From: Methanococcoides sp. LMO-2
Lineage (GTDB): Archaea; Halobacteriota; Methanosarcinia; Methanosarcinales; Methanosarcinaceae
Direction of reading: 5' to 3'
Assembly: GCF_038432375.1 (NCBI RefSeq)
Contig: NZ_JBCAUS010000002.1
Location: 496,001 to 560,000 of the forward strand
Length of the DNA: 64,000 nucleotides
In this document: piece by piece, positions 44,603-54,344 of the stretch
How positions within the stretch are numbered: position 1 is the first letter of the stretch
How the letters are laid out: each line of letters starts with the position of its first letter
The notes under the pieces: model-generated
The model's input: the letters and a program-made list of their open reading frames with translations, nothing else
The model's database searches: none
What the model was told of the DNA's origin: nothing
Program-made: the position numbers and the translations under genes

Positions 44603-45367
44603 TCAATGTTTGTGGAACTCCTTCCTGAGGCTTTCAATATCAAATCCTTTCAGAATAGCATCTGCGATCTTCGGAACATCTGCTGCTTCTTCACAATAGA
44701 GACCAAGAGCGTACTGGGAAATGAAATCCTGGTTAACTGCGCCCCCGCCACATACCACAGGAACATTAATATCACTATCAAGAAGACGTGAATTTACATC
44801 ACTGAATGCAGACATCGTAGTTGTCATAAGAGCTGTTCCGGTAACCATTAGAGGTTTCTCTCTTTTCACAGCAGATATGACCTCTTCGACAGGAACATCC
44901 TTTCCAAGATCAATAACCTCATACCCTTTTGCCCTGAGAAGCACTGTTACGATCTTCTTGCCGATGTCATGAATGTCACCCTCCACAACATATGAAATTA
45001 CCTTACCCTTGTATTCGTGTTCCTCTCCTGACTGCTCCTTACAGAACTCAATTCCTTCGATCATCGCCTGGGCTGAGATAATAACATCAGGAAGGTAAAG
45101 CATATTATCATCATAAAGTGTTGAAACGACCTCCATCCCTACCATAAGTGCATTATTTATCAGGGACAGAGGGTCCTTACCTTTTTCAATGGCATTCTTA
45201 AGACTCTCCACAACTTCATCTTCATCGCCATCAAAAACCGCCCTTGCAACCTCACGTATAGCTTCATCTACAGGGAACAGACCCTCTGCAACCTCTTCAG
45301 GCGTCATTTCCTGCTCTATCCTTACATTGTACCGTACCAGGGTACGTTGAGGATTTATGTCAATCAA
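44603..45367 (-). CDS. mtaC2: Methanol corrinoid protein MtaC (copy 2), TTG start
   Basis: This 254-aa paralog of MtaC1 has the B12 motifs EGDIHDIGKKIV, GTALMTTTM and CGGGAVNQDF. The start is TTG (45367), giving MIDINPQRTLVRYNV, aligned with copy 1; GGAGGAG lies 7 bases upstream. A TTG start is rarer and often weaker than ATG, which may mean lower expression than copy 1. Only 138 bases separate it from the PAS/GAF gene upstream, on the same strand, and its promoter lacks the 16-mer found before mtaC1 and mtaA. Confidence 0.95.
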   Translation of the reverse strand: MIDINPQRTLVRYNVRIEQEMTPEEVAEGLFPVDEAIREVARAVFDGDEDEVVESLKNAIEKGKDPLSLINNALMVGMEVVSTLYDDNMLYLPDVIISAQAMIEGIEFCKEQSGEEHEYKGKVISYVVEGDIHDIGKKIVTVLLRAKGYEVIDLGKDVPVEEVISAVKREKPLMVTGTALMTTTMSAFSDVNSRLLDSDINVPVVCGGGAVNQDFISQYALGLYCEEAADVPKIADAILKGFDIESLRKEFHKH

Positions 45368-45505
45368 AAATTACTCCTCCATAAATATCAATGGCCTATG
45401 ATCCATCCAATAATAATTAATGAATTCAGATTAATAAATCATGATGTCAGATACAATAAATACTTTATTGAACTATTTAAAGTGATAACTTCCGGAATAT
45501 GAATA

Positions 45506-48500
45506 TCAGGTTCTGTTCAACTCACGGCAGGTAGCGACCAATGCATCCTGTTTGTTCCAGCTACCTTTTGCCAACCGTGTCTCAACAGAAACCACCATCC
45601 CGTTACTGGTTAGCAAAGGAAGTGAGAAAAGTGCTCCCTTACCTGAAACAGCATCACTAAAATGGTTTGCAACATCCAGCACTTTATTATGGGGATGCAT
45701 TTTTATGAAATTCATACCGGTAATCTCCTCTTTCGAATAACCAAGTCTTTTTGTCACGCTTTCATTTGTATATAGGACACAGCCCTCATTATCAAGAACA
45801 AATATCAGGTCTTCGATGCTGTCAAGAAGCAATTTCAGGTCGTTCTGGTTCTTCTGCAGATCAACTTCAGTCTCAACACGGCCTATTATGGATCCGATCT
45901 GTCCGGCAATTGTCTCCACTGATGTATGAACATCATAGGGCATATCATACTCAAGATGGGATCCAAGAAATAGAACTGCCACGGTCTCTTCCCTGTACTT
46001 CACAGGGACAATTGCAGTAGCAAGAAGCCCTTCATCCACACGATCATCATGACGGGTCAATGGGAAAATTTCATAATAAAGCTTATAGACCGGATAGCCC
46101 GCCAGGAAGAACCTGCTTTGTATGGAATCGGAACCAAAGTGGGAGTTAGCCTTAACAAAATCGTCAGACAAACCATTATGTGATACAAGATTCAGATCGC
46201 CACTGTTCTTGTCTACGATATAAAGAGCACCACAATCAAGACCTTCTGTATGTAAAGAGAACTCCAGAAGCTGGTCAAAAGTTTCCTGAAGATCACCAGA
46301 TGGAGTAAAGAAATTACCCACCTCGGACTCAATATTAAGGAACTGGTTGATCCTTTTACGTTCGGTTATGTCAAGGATTATACCCTGCAAATTTGTAAGT
46401 TCACCTTCCTCATTATATTTTGGAGTCGTTCTTTCTTCCACCCAACGAATATCTCCGGACTTTGTAATTATACGGTACTCTACACGATACTCAGAAGCGC
46501 CTTCAGCATTCTTCCGGGCAAAGTATGCATGCACCCTTTCAGAATCAGAAGGGTGAATTATGTCACTGTAGTTCAACTCTCCTGAAAGGAAATCATCTGG
46601 AGAATAACCAAACTTTTCGATGTTTTCAGAAACAAACTCTACAGGCCATTCCGAATCAGAACCCCAGAAGAAAACAACAGCAGGACTTGTTTTTATTACT
46701 TCCTGAAGGACCTTTTGGACCTCCAGTGATTCCAGCAGTTTCTGTTCTTTTTCTTTCTGCTCGGTAATATCATGAATAATGGCCATTACCGAAGGTATCC
46801 CTTTGTGTTCAATGTGGGAGATCGTAATCTCAACAGGAACAGACTTTCCACCTTTTCCCAGAAGGAGAACTTCAGACCTGCGATTGATACTCTTTTTCCT
46901 TTCAAGTACCTTTGAGAATAGCTTTTCGATCATTCTTCTGTATTCAGGTGCCAGGTAATCTGAAAATTTTGTACCTTCCACCTTATCGCGGGATATCCCC
47001 ACGATCTCAGAGAACATTGTATTTACAAATTGGAGCATACCTCCCTGAACTATAGCCACACCATCATTTCCTTTTTCGATGAGCGTGGAATATTTCTCCT
47101 CGGATGCCCTGAGCGCTTCATCCGCTTCCTTGTTAACAACAAGTTCCCACATGGCCTGAAGAAGCAGCTTAATATTATACGTGTCAAAATAATTGTATGC
47201 TTTATTGTTGTTACCAACACCAAGAACAAACCTGATGGAACCACCCTCATAGAATGGCATTTCCAGCAGTTTGACATCTTTCCCCAGACCATCGGGGTAA
47301 TCGTATTCTTCCATAACGTTAGAATACAAAGGCACATTTTTAGAAATGCGCTTCAAAAAGTCCTTTTTCAGCTCAGAAGAACAATCATGGAGATCTTCAG
47401 TAAATGAATACTGACCTTGCTCGTCTTTTGAAAGGCAGAGGATCTTACTGGGTATTTCATTATCCCCTACTCTCACAAGATAACCACTATTACTCTTTGT
47501 GAGATCCAGAGCCGAACGAAGAGCAAATCGGGAAATACTGGATACATCCTGACCTCCCATCTTGCTTAGTTCAAGAAGCTTTTTCAGACGGGACTCGTTC
47601 TGCTGAAGAGATTCCTCACCCACCTTATGCAGGGTTATATCGTCAAAGAGAGCCATACCACCATGAGGAAAACCATCTACTATCAATGAACTTACATTTA
47701 AACGAAGCAACAGAGAGCCATTTCTTTTTGGAAGCTGGGTCTCAGCTTCAAATGTGTTTGATCTTCCTTTAAGGATCTTATTAATGCCTTCACTGACCTC
47801 GTGATCTTTAAGGAAATCAAAAAGGCTCTTTCCAATAGCATTTTCATAAGAGACTTCAAATAATTCACCAAATGCTTCGTTTGAGTTGATGATGATACCT
47901 TGCTGATCAAAACGTACAATCCCCATAGGCGATTTCTCAAAGAGAAGCCTGAAGTTCTTCTCAGTGTCCACAAGAGCTTCTTTTGCCTTCCTTTTTTCCC
48001 GAATATCATTAATACTAAGAATAAGACCAGGTTTCCCCTCATAGTCATCAACTGACCCGGTTATTTCCACAGGGATGATCTCATTATCTTTTGAAAAAAG
48101 GCTCACTTCATAACTTTTAGTGTCCTTCTTACCGGAAAGCCATTTTTTGACCCTTCTTGAGACCATACGTTGATATTCATTAGGAAGGTGTGATAGCAGG
48201 TCCGAACCTATGACATCTTCCCTTGACAGGCCTCTGAGTTCACAGAACTTTGAATTAGTATATTTAATAAGATCATCCTGAACAACAATGATACCTTCAA
48301 TTCCTTTTTCAACGAGGGTAGAATATTTCTCTTCAGATGATAGCAATTCCTCTGCTTTTTTAAGTTCAGTGATGTCTTCAAATGCTAAAAGCACCAGACA
48401 TTCATCATCTCCCATTAAAGATATACGACTTGCATTCAGCGAAATGGAACGTGTACCAACACTGCCGAATGTATATGTGAATTCAAAATCTCTGAGAACT

Positions 48501-49165
48501 TTGCCTTGCGAACAAACTTCTTTGAATCTGAAAACTAAATCAGGAGAATTCTCCCAGAACTCAGCAAGTTTTTCCGCCTCTTTACCAATTATGTCTTCCG
48601 ACCTGACTTTGAACATTTCATAGAATGAATCATTCGCATAGGTCGCTTCAAGATCATTGTTCACTACCAAAAGAGACTCCTTTAGAGAACTTACGATCGG
48701 CTCAAAACGACAGTTTGCATGACCGAAACCAGACAGATCAAGCATTTCGATCATAAAACCACAGGCAGATCCGATAGAACCATCAGCATCAACTACAAGA
48801 CTGGTAAGAACCCTTACCTGCACTATAGAGCCATCCTTTGCCAGTATCCTGTAACTCTGGACAAACGATGAGATTCCTTCAGTTTCCCGATAACCATCTA
48901 TTTCGGAAACTATACGCTTCAGGTCATGAGGGTGAACAAGATCTGAATACGAAATATCCTCCGCCACACATTCTTCAGCACTATAGCCGAAAAGTGATAC
49001 ATTTTCAGAAACATCCAGGATCTTCCAGCCATTCTCAAGATCCCATAAGAAAAAGACAGAGCCTTCGCTATTGAATTCGGGCATACTGCCCAACGCTGCT
49101 AAGATTGACTCCTTTTCAGCAGGCTTAAAGCCCGCATTAACTCTGGAATTGTATATAGTATACAT
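45506..49165 (-). CDS. Multi-PAS/GAF sensor protein without a kinase domain
   Basis: This 1219-aa soluble protein has PAS-like domains at about 45-155, 160-275, 285-395, 400-515, 690-800, 830-935 and 1095-1210, and GAF-like domains at about 530-690 and 945-1090. PAS features include VEFVSENIEKFGYSPDDF and LILSINDIREKRKA. It ends with a PAS domain (TCRELNRT); no HisKA or HATPase part follows, and only 138 bases separate it from mtaC2. Its output is therefore by protein contact. It stands directly upstream of mtaC2B2. GAF domains of some methanogen sensors bind haem, which cannot be judged here. The ribosome site is poor. Confidence 0.85.
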   Translation of the reverse strand: MYTIYNSRVNAGFKPAEKESILAALGSMPEFNSEGSVFFLWDLENGWKILDVSENVSLFGYSAEECVAEDISYSDLVHPHDLKRIVSEIDGYRETEGISSFVQSYRILAKDGSIVQVRVLTSLVVDADGSIGSACGFMIEMLDLSGFGHANCRFEPIVSSLKESLLVVNNDLEATYANDSFYEMFKVRSEDIIGKEAEKLAEFWENSPDLVFRFKEVCSQGKVLRDFEFTYTFGSVGTRSISLNASRISLMGDDECLVLLAFEDITELKKAEELLSSEEKYSTLVEKGIEGIIVVQDDLIKYTNSKFCELRGLSREDVIGSDLLSHLPNEYQRMVSRRVKKWLSGKKDTKSYEVSLFSKDNEIIPVEITGSVDDYEGKPGLILSINDIREKRKAKEALVDTEKNFRLLFEKSPMGIVRFDQQGIIINSNEAFGELFEVSYENAIGKSLFDFLKDHEVSEGINKILKGRSNTFEAETQLPKRNGSLLLRLNVSSLIVDGFPHGGMALFDDITLHKVGEESLQQNESRLKKLLELSKMGGQDVSSISRFALRSALDLTKSNSGYLVRVGDNEIPSKILCLSKDEQGQYSFTEDLHDCSSELKKDFLKRISKNVPLYSNVMEEYDYPDGLGKDVKLLEMPFYEGGSIRFVLGVGNNNKAYNYFDTYNIKLLLQAMWELVVNKEADEALRASEEKYSTLIEKGNDGVAIVQGGMLQFVNTMFSEIVGISRDKVEGTKFSDYLAPEYRRMIEKLFSKVLERKKSINRRSEVLLLGKGGKSVPVEITISHIEHKGIPSVMAIIHDITEQKEKEQKLLESLEVQKVLQEVIKTSPAVVFFWGSDSEWPVEFVSENIEKFGYSPDDFLSGELNYSDIIHPSDSERVHAYFARKNAEGASEYRVEYRIITKSGDIRWVEERTTPKYNEEGELTNLQGIILDITERKRINQFLNIESEVGNFFTPSGDLQETFDQLLEFSLHTEGLDCGALYIVDKNSGDLNLVSHNGLSDDFVKANSHFGSDSIQSRFFLAGYPVYKLYYEIFPLTRHDDRVDEGLLATAIVPVKYREETVAVLFLGSHLEYDMPYDVHTSVETIAGQIGSIIGRVETEVDLQKNQNDLKLLLDSIEDLIFVLDNEGCVLYTNESVTKRLGYSKEEITGMNFIKMHPHNKVLDVANHFSDAVSGKGALFSLPLLTSNGMVVSVETRLAKGSWNKQDALVATCRELNRT

Positions 49166-49509
49166 CTCCCGTTTTGCACGTTTTTGTGATGTTTTCCTGC
49201 TTCACAGACTTTTAGTTGTTAATGAGAAGACTAACGTATTTATTGCTTTGGATTTTTCAATATATCCTGAATAGCAATTTTAAAATAACTCCAATCTGAT
49301 GTGCCTTCTTTTCATTTATATACGAGGAATGAACGAAAAGGTTATCTAAACGAAAGTATTATCTTAAATTAACGAATAAATTAAATTGCTCACATCTAAT
49401 GATCTATAGTAGCTTCCTTCGATCCAATCCTTTACTTTTAGATCAATATCCAGTACAGAGTACCTTATAGGTGTGAGCTTATAATCAAATCTATTAGTTT
49501 TACTTAGGT
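49166..49509. other. Intergenic region between the ramA-like gene and the PAS/GAF gene
   Basis: These 344 bases have no gene. A TATA box, GTATATAAATG on the minus strand at about 49312-49323, would start the PAS/GAF transcript near 49290, with a leader of about 125 nt. No clear stem-loop terminator is seen after the ramA-like gene. Confidence 0.4.
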
Positions 49510-51120
49510 TTAGCCTATCACATTGAGCTTGTTCCAGTCAAGAACATCCTCAGGACATGCATGGATACATTTCTGGCAATGTGCTCCATCACAAAGATCA
49601 GTTCGTATGCTGACATTGCAATCCTCTTCTTCAAGGGCATCGTTTGGACAGACTTCCATACACTTGTGACAATCGATACATCCCTCTACTTCCATCCTGA
49701 GATAGGTGCCAACCTGTTCAAGAACATGCAGACCCTCATCACCAAGGTCAGGAATATCTTTCACAACACGCTTTTCGACCTCAGGAGCAGCCTTTACAAC
49801 ATCAAGTGTAGGGAGTCCCTTTTTCTTCAGGAACTTTTTCAGGGCCTTGAAAGGCATTCCTTCGTTCCAGTAAGAAAGCTCAAGGATGTAAGCTTCTTTA
49901 AATGCCTCATCTGTTGCGAACATCACATGAGTACCAACGATCTCCCTTGCTATATTCTGGAGTTCCCATAATCTGTCTTCCGACATCAGGATCTCCTTTG
50001 CAACGATAAGGGAAGTGTTACCGATCTGGCACACATTTGCAACGTTGTATGGAATCATGCCGATACGATGCGCTTTCAATGCATCCATATATGTGCCCGC
50101 TGCACCGGACATGTAAGCTACCTGCACATCTTCCATGGATATACCTGCAGCATTACAGAGAGTCACATGACCTGCACGTATGGCACCAATAGCCCTTCCT
50201 GCTTCTACAAGGTCTTTTTCCGTGAATTTGACTCCATCCTGAAGATATAGCATCTTATCGCTTGTTTTAACGCTAGGAAGCTGGATGATGCCGTTGTTCA
50301 TAGCCTCATCGATGAGTGCAATAACTCCTGTACCTGTAATCCCGGTTGCTTTAATGGCACCTTCCTCCACCACAGCACCGTTCTTGTAGCTCACAAGAGA
50401 TCCTGATACAGTGTTCATCTCCTCATCGAGGACAAAGTTTCGCAGGTTTCCATCATTAAACTCGATATCTGAGATAACGAAAGGACGGGCAATACTGCCA
50501 TCTCCGATCTCCTGCCCTTCAAGTGCAGGACCTGCAGCTGCAGATCCTGTATAGATCACGTTTCCAACCTTAAGGGCCATCTCCGCATTGGTTCCGTAAT
50601 CGGTTGCTATAGAAATATCATCGGAGTCAAGCATGCCAGATTTTACGATCAGTGCGAGAGCATCAGCACCGACCTCATGTTTGATAGCAGGAGGGATAAC
50701 AACCTTGCAGTCAAGATCCTCGAGACCTTTTATATCAGTGCTGTCAACAATTGCAGCATCACGCTCCTGCTCCTGAATATTCATCAGTTGCTTCTTTCTT
50801 TCACCTGCATATGCAAGATCATCAATAGGAATTCCCTGGAAAAGTGACAGTTGTATCGGGTTCCCGCAAATGGCTATCCTTTCAACTTTGCCACCCTCAG
50901 GTTCAAGTTCATCAACAATGTGCCTGAACGCATTGATTACAAGCCCATGTGCCTTATCCTGTCCATATGTCATCGCAAAATCCAAATGGTCCATTACATT
51001 AGCACCCGGAAGAGGATTCCTCATTGTAATGACGGTCCTCTTGATCTCACCACTATCCAAATCCACTTTTTGCGCCCTGAAACCGCTTGTTCCAAGGTCT
51101 ATTGCAATTCCTGTTCGCAT
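49510..51120 (-). CDS. ramA: RamA-type corrinoid-protein reductive activase
   Basis: This 536-aa protein re-reduces Co(II) corrinoid to the active Co(I) state using ATP, working on methyltransferase corrinoid proteins. It has an ASKHA ATPase-like N-terminus (GIAIDLGTSGFRAQKVD), a central region with ATDYGTNAEMAL and GSAAAGPALEGQEI, and two C-terminal [4Fe-4S] motifs (CIDCHKCMEVCP at about residue 490 and CDGAHCQKCIHACP at about 515). Paralogs serve methylamines or methanol. Here it lies 115 bases after mtaA on the same strand, close to the mta genes, so a methanol-linked role is likely, though methylamine use cannot be excluded. Confidence 0.88.
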   Translation of the reverse strand: MRTGIAIDLGTSGFRAQKVDLDSGEIKRTVITMRNPLPGANVMDHLDFAMTYGQDKAHGLVINAFRHIVDELEPEGGKVERIAICGNPIQLSLFQGIPIDDLAYAGERKKQLMNIQEQERDAAIVDSTDIKGLEDLDCKVVIPPAIKHEVGADALALIVKSGMLDSDDISIATDYGTNAEMALKVGNVIYTGSAAAGPALEGQEIGDGSIARPFVISDIEFNDGNLRNFVLDEEMNTVSGSLVSYKNGAVVEEGAIKATGITGTGVIALIDEAMNNGIIQLPSVKTSDKMLYLQDGVKFTEKDLVEAGRAIGAIRAGHVTLCNAAGISMEDVQVAYMSGAAGTYMDALKAHRIGMIPYNVANVCQIGNTSLIVAKEILMSEDRLWELQNIAREIVGTHVMFATDEAFKEAYILELSYWNEGMPFKALKKFLKKKGLPTLDVVKAAPEVEKRVVKDIPDLGDEGLHVLEQVGTYLRMEVEGCIDCHKCMEVCPNDALEEEDCNVSIRTDLCDGAHCQKCIHACPEDVLDWNKLNVIG

Positions 51121-51235
51121 GATCCTGACTCCTTACTCGCTGGCCAAACCAGATAATGTGGTTTGAAATAAAAATCTATAAAAATAAAATAAATTAAGGT
51201 CCTGATCTACAGGACCCTTAGCTTATGCAATTTGC

Positions 51236-52255
51236 TCAGGCAAAGTATTCGTCTCTTGTCTCGACCATTGCCTTAATGTTCTCCACAGGTGTCTTTGGTG
51301 CAATACCACAGCCTGGAGCCAGTACAGCAACGCCATCATCGAGAGCTTTCTTTGAGTCTTCCTTGACCTTTGCAACATCGCCTGCAAGCAATGTGAAAGG
51401 ACTGGAGACATTACCCACGATAACCGCTCGGTCACCTGCTTTTGAGATAGCACCTTTAAGGTCTTCGACCTTCTCTTCAATGCTAAGTCCCTCGAACTTG
51501 CAGTCTGCCATCATGTCAAGGATAGGGGTTACATTACCACATACGTGGAGTACCATTGGACATTTGACGCCCTCTGCAAACCTTATTAGTCTTGGTTTGA
51601 GCATAGTATCGAATGTGGATGGGTTCATTAGGTCGGGGGATGCTACAGGGTCAGGTACACAGATCACATCTGCGCCTGCATCTGCCAGTGCATTTGCGTA
51701 TTCGATACATGCTTCTGTTGCAAAGTCTAGGATTGTCTCAAAGTCATCTGGTTTCTTGATTGACCATTTCATGAACTTCTTGACACTTGCAAGATCGGAT
51801 GCAAGAGTTACAGGGCCTTCCATTCCGGCTATCAGAGGGATGTCGTCTCCGACCTTTTCCCTTATCATCTTTGAGGCTTCTAGTACAGCAGGGATCCTTC
51901 CCTGGCTAAGCAGATCTGCAGGCATCTCAAGGTTGTCAACACCTTTTGGATATGGGTGATCTGTTACGGATGGTTGCCTGTCCTGTGTTCCCATGTTAAC
52001 CTCACAGCCCATTGCTTCTGCAAGGACGGTAAGACAATATGGATACCTGACAGCTTCCAGACCAGCAATCTCATGTGATGCGATGGAAAGTGCTGCCATT
52101 TTCTCTGGATCACTGTGTGCTTCCGGCCATGCAGCACCGGTCTGTTCCATAAGATCTACAGTAGCAGTCTGGGTTACGGACACTACAGGGGTTTTGTCAA
52201 CTTCCTCTTGATTTAATGCTTTCATCAATCTTTCTTTTGGTGTTAGATCGGTCAT
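51236..52255 (-). CDS. mtaA: Methylcobamide:coenzyme M methyltransferase (MtaA type)
   Basis: This 339-aa uroporphyrinogen-decarboxylase-fold enzyme transfers the methyl group from methyl-MtaC to coenzyme M. The zinc ligands can be seen as LHVCGNVTP (His and Cys, about residue 240) and the later Cys in APGCGIAPKTP (about 317). VSVTQTATVDLMEQTGA and RQPSVTDHPYP look more like the methanol-type MtaA than MtbA, but sequence reading alone cannot settle this; MtbA would serve the methylamine island. GGAGTGAG stands 6 bases before the ATG. It is followed by the ramA-like gene. Confidence 0.82.
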   Translation of the reverse strand: MTDLTPKERLMKALNQEEVDKTPVVSVTQTATVDLMEQTGAAWPEAHSDPEKMAALSIASHEIAGLEAVRYPYCLTVLAEAMGCEVNMGTQDRQPSVTDHPYPKGVDNLEMPADLLSQGRIPAVLEASKMIREKVGDDIPLIAGMEGPVTLASDLASVKKFMKWSIKKPDDFETILDFATEACIEYANALADAGADVICVPDPVASPDLMNPSTFDTMLKPRLIRFAEGVKCPMVLHVCGNVTPILDMMADCKFEGLSIEEKVEDLKGAISKAGDRAVIVGNVSSPFTLLAGDVAKVKEDSKKALDDGVAVLAPGCGIAPKTPVENIKAMVETRDEYFA

Positions 52256-52832
52256 TTTTTCTCACTCCATTTATTTTAGGATAGGATCGTGCCTGATACA
52301 GCACATATTAGTTTTTACGCTCACAATATGGGTGGTTTTACCCAAAATGAAGTCTAGAATTATAATATTTAAACATTTGTTTTGCTAAAAACAAATATAT
52401 AAACAAAGCGATTTAGTAAAGAAAATTAAATATGTAATGTTGAAAATAAAATATGTATATTGATAATGTTTTTTTTAGAATAATTCGTTTTGTTAAAAAA
52501 AATAGATTTTATTAAACAAATATACTTATATATAATAAACAAACAAGTTAGTAGATATTATAATATAAAAAGAAATCTTCATTTTAATGAGTATATTAAT
52601 AACAAAAGATGAAACTAATACAAAAATAAGTATCAATAAACGTGTTAATATCTTAGATGTAAATAATCTATTAAAAGTATATAATTAATAACAAATTACT
52701 ATAAATAATAGGTATTAAAAAAACAATTTGATTTTGTTGTAAAAAGGAGAAATAACCTATACTAATTAAAAAAAGGAAAAAAGAAATTAAAAAACATTAC
52801 CTATTTTATTTAGAACAATAATTTCCCAAAGG
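52256..52832. promoter_or_regulatory. AT-rich region upstream of mtaA, with the mtaA promoter
   Basis: These 577 bases separate mtaA (minus) from a plus-strand gene. On the minus strand, GTTTATATATTTG (about 52388-52400) and the 16-mer at 52521-52536 are TATA candidates for mtaA, giving leaders of about 110 or 240 nt. Repeated TAAACAAA-type motifs occur (52380-52400, 52505-52545). No gene or stable hairpin is apparent. Confidence 0.5.
52521..52536 (-). promoter_or_regulatory. 16-bp element shared by the mtaA and mtaC1 upstream regions
   Basis: Identical to 42681-42696 (TATACTTATATATAAT on the plus strand). It stands 266 bases upstream of the mtaA start and includes a strong TATA box read on the minus strand. 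Flanking bases also match partly (a TTG follows on the minus strand in both copies). Confidence 0.5.
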
Positions 52833-54296
52833 ATGAAAAACGGACCTACATCAATCAATATTTTAGTAAGGACCCTTATATTTCTATTTATTTGTAACAT
52901 TATTTTCCTTACTGCGCCCCCGGCCAGCGCACTCACCCACATAGATGTAAATCCTACAAATACGCCAGGCGGTGCAGTCATTCTCATAATTGACGGACTT
53001 GGTTCATCCTACGTATATCCTGAAATAACGCCTTATGCTATAGACGGGAAAACTACTGAAAAACCACTTGTTAATAACATAAACATTGTATCTGACAATG
53101 GTCTCAGAGCACTAAATATGCTAACACCCTCTTCAGAAGGTGAGACAGGCCATCTGGTAATAGTAACAGGAAATTCAGGTGCAACCCCTGCAATGATCTC
53201 CCAAACAGATGCTACAATCTATGATATAGCACACAGGAATAATTATCTTGCAATTGGAATACTTCAAAAAGGAGACATTCCGGAATTACTTACAGAACAG
53301 GACATAGTAGTGCATGATATCACTACATCCATCAATGACCCTCAAATGGAAGTACTAACACATTCCCTGTATAAGAGCGAATACGAGAACCTGCAAACAT
53401 CCCTGACAGAGATGATGGAAACAAATGCAGATCTGGCACCAAGTTACATAGATCAATACAAGGAAGGAAGCATTGAACGCTATTATGCATACAACCGCTG
53501 GGCCATGGACACTGCTATTGAGATCCTTGGTCTCATGCACGAGAATTACCCTGAGCAGAAATTTATCCTGACCATCAACGTCGGTGCAGTAGATACGGCA
53601 GGACTCTATCGCAGGAGTGAAGGTTATGCAGATACCATCGAAGACCTTGACATAATGATTGGTGAACTTTATGAAGTAGCAGAAGAGAATGGCCTGGCAT
53701 TGATAATAACATCGGACCATGGCATGGCATTCCAGTCCGCAGACGGGAGGGGAGGAAGCAAATCGGATAAATATGCCAGCCAGCCGGAAGTTCTCAGGAT
53801 ACCTTTTATTGTAGCGTCGAAGAACCTGAAGAGTGAAATTCTCGAAGGCGAATTCAACCAACAGGACATTGCACCCACCATACTCAACGTGCTTGACGTT
53901 CCTGATGAGATGCGCTTTAGCAACGGCAGGTCGCTCGCCTCGAAGGACTACGTTAATTTTAAGGTCATACTGCCTGAAGCAGGTGCTGTCACAATATACA
54001 GAGCAAACGAAACGGTCTCCAGAGCAAGCGGAGATGATTCATACGTGTTCTACGGGCTCAACCGGAATGAGCACTATATTATCGTCGTTGAAACAACAGG
54101 AGAGACCGGAAACATTATTGAGAGGAATGTGTTCTCCGACACAGATCAGGTCATCAGATTCAGCCCGTCACCGGATATTTCAAAACCCGTCGATAGCCCT
54201 GAGCAAAAAAACACACTACGCACTTTCGGGTCTGTTCTCATAGTACTCATAAACCTGGCAGGACTTGGCATCATCTTCAGGATCATAAAGAAATGA
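52833..54296 (+). CDS. Membrane-anchored alkaline phosphatase/sulfatase-superfamily protein
   Basis: This 487-aa protein has an N-terminal signal segment (residues about 10-30, ending ASALTH) and a C-terminal membrane span (about 462-482). The enzyme domain faces outside. Metal-site motifs of the superfamily can be seen: LIIDGLGSSYVYP (about 51, nucleophile region) and TSDHGMAF (about 295). Specific activity (phosphatase, sulfatase or phosphodiesterase) cannot be told; no Cys for formylglycine is seen, which argues against a classical sulfatase. A C-terminal beta domain follows the catalytic part. The AAAGG site sits directly against the ATG. Confidence 0.78.
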   Translation: MKNGPTSINILVRTLIFLFICNIIFLTAPPASALTHIDVNPTNTPGGAVILIIDGLGSSYVYPEITPYAIDGKTTEKPLVNNINIVSDNGLRALNMLTPSSEGETGHLVIVTGNSGATPAMISQTDATIYDIAHRNNYLAIGILQKGDIPELLTEQDIVVHDITTSINDPQMEVLTHSLYKSEYENLQTSLTEMMETNADLAPSYIDQYKEGSIERYYAYNRWAMDTAIEILGLMHENYPEQKFILTINVGAVDTAGLYRRSEGYADTIEDLDIMIGELYEVAEENGLALIITSDHGMAFQSADGRGGSKSDKYASQPEVLRIPFIVASKNLKSEILEGEFNQQDIAPTILNVLDVPDEMRFSNGRSLASKDYVNFKVILPEAGAVTIYRANETVSRASGDDSYVFYGLNRNEHYIIVVETTGETGNIIERNVFSDTDQVIRFSPSPDISKPVDSPEQKNTLRTFGSVLIVLINLAGLGIIFRIIKK

Positions 54297-54315
54297 GATC
54301 CCGCTAACACAAACT

Positions 54316-54344
54316 ATTTTTATAAAGCAACCCCATTCTTACCG
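54316..54344 (+). promoter_or_regulatory. TATA box and leaderless start of the prephenate dehydratase gene
   Basis: TTTTTATAAA at 54316-54325 places transcription start about at the ATG 54345. No ribosome site precedes the ATG, which fits a leaderless mRNA. Confidence 0.6.
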
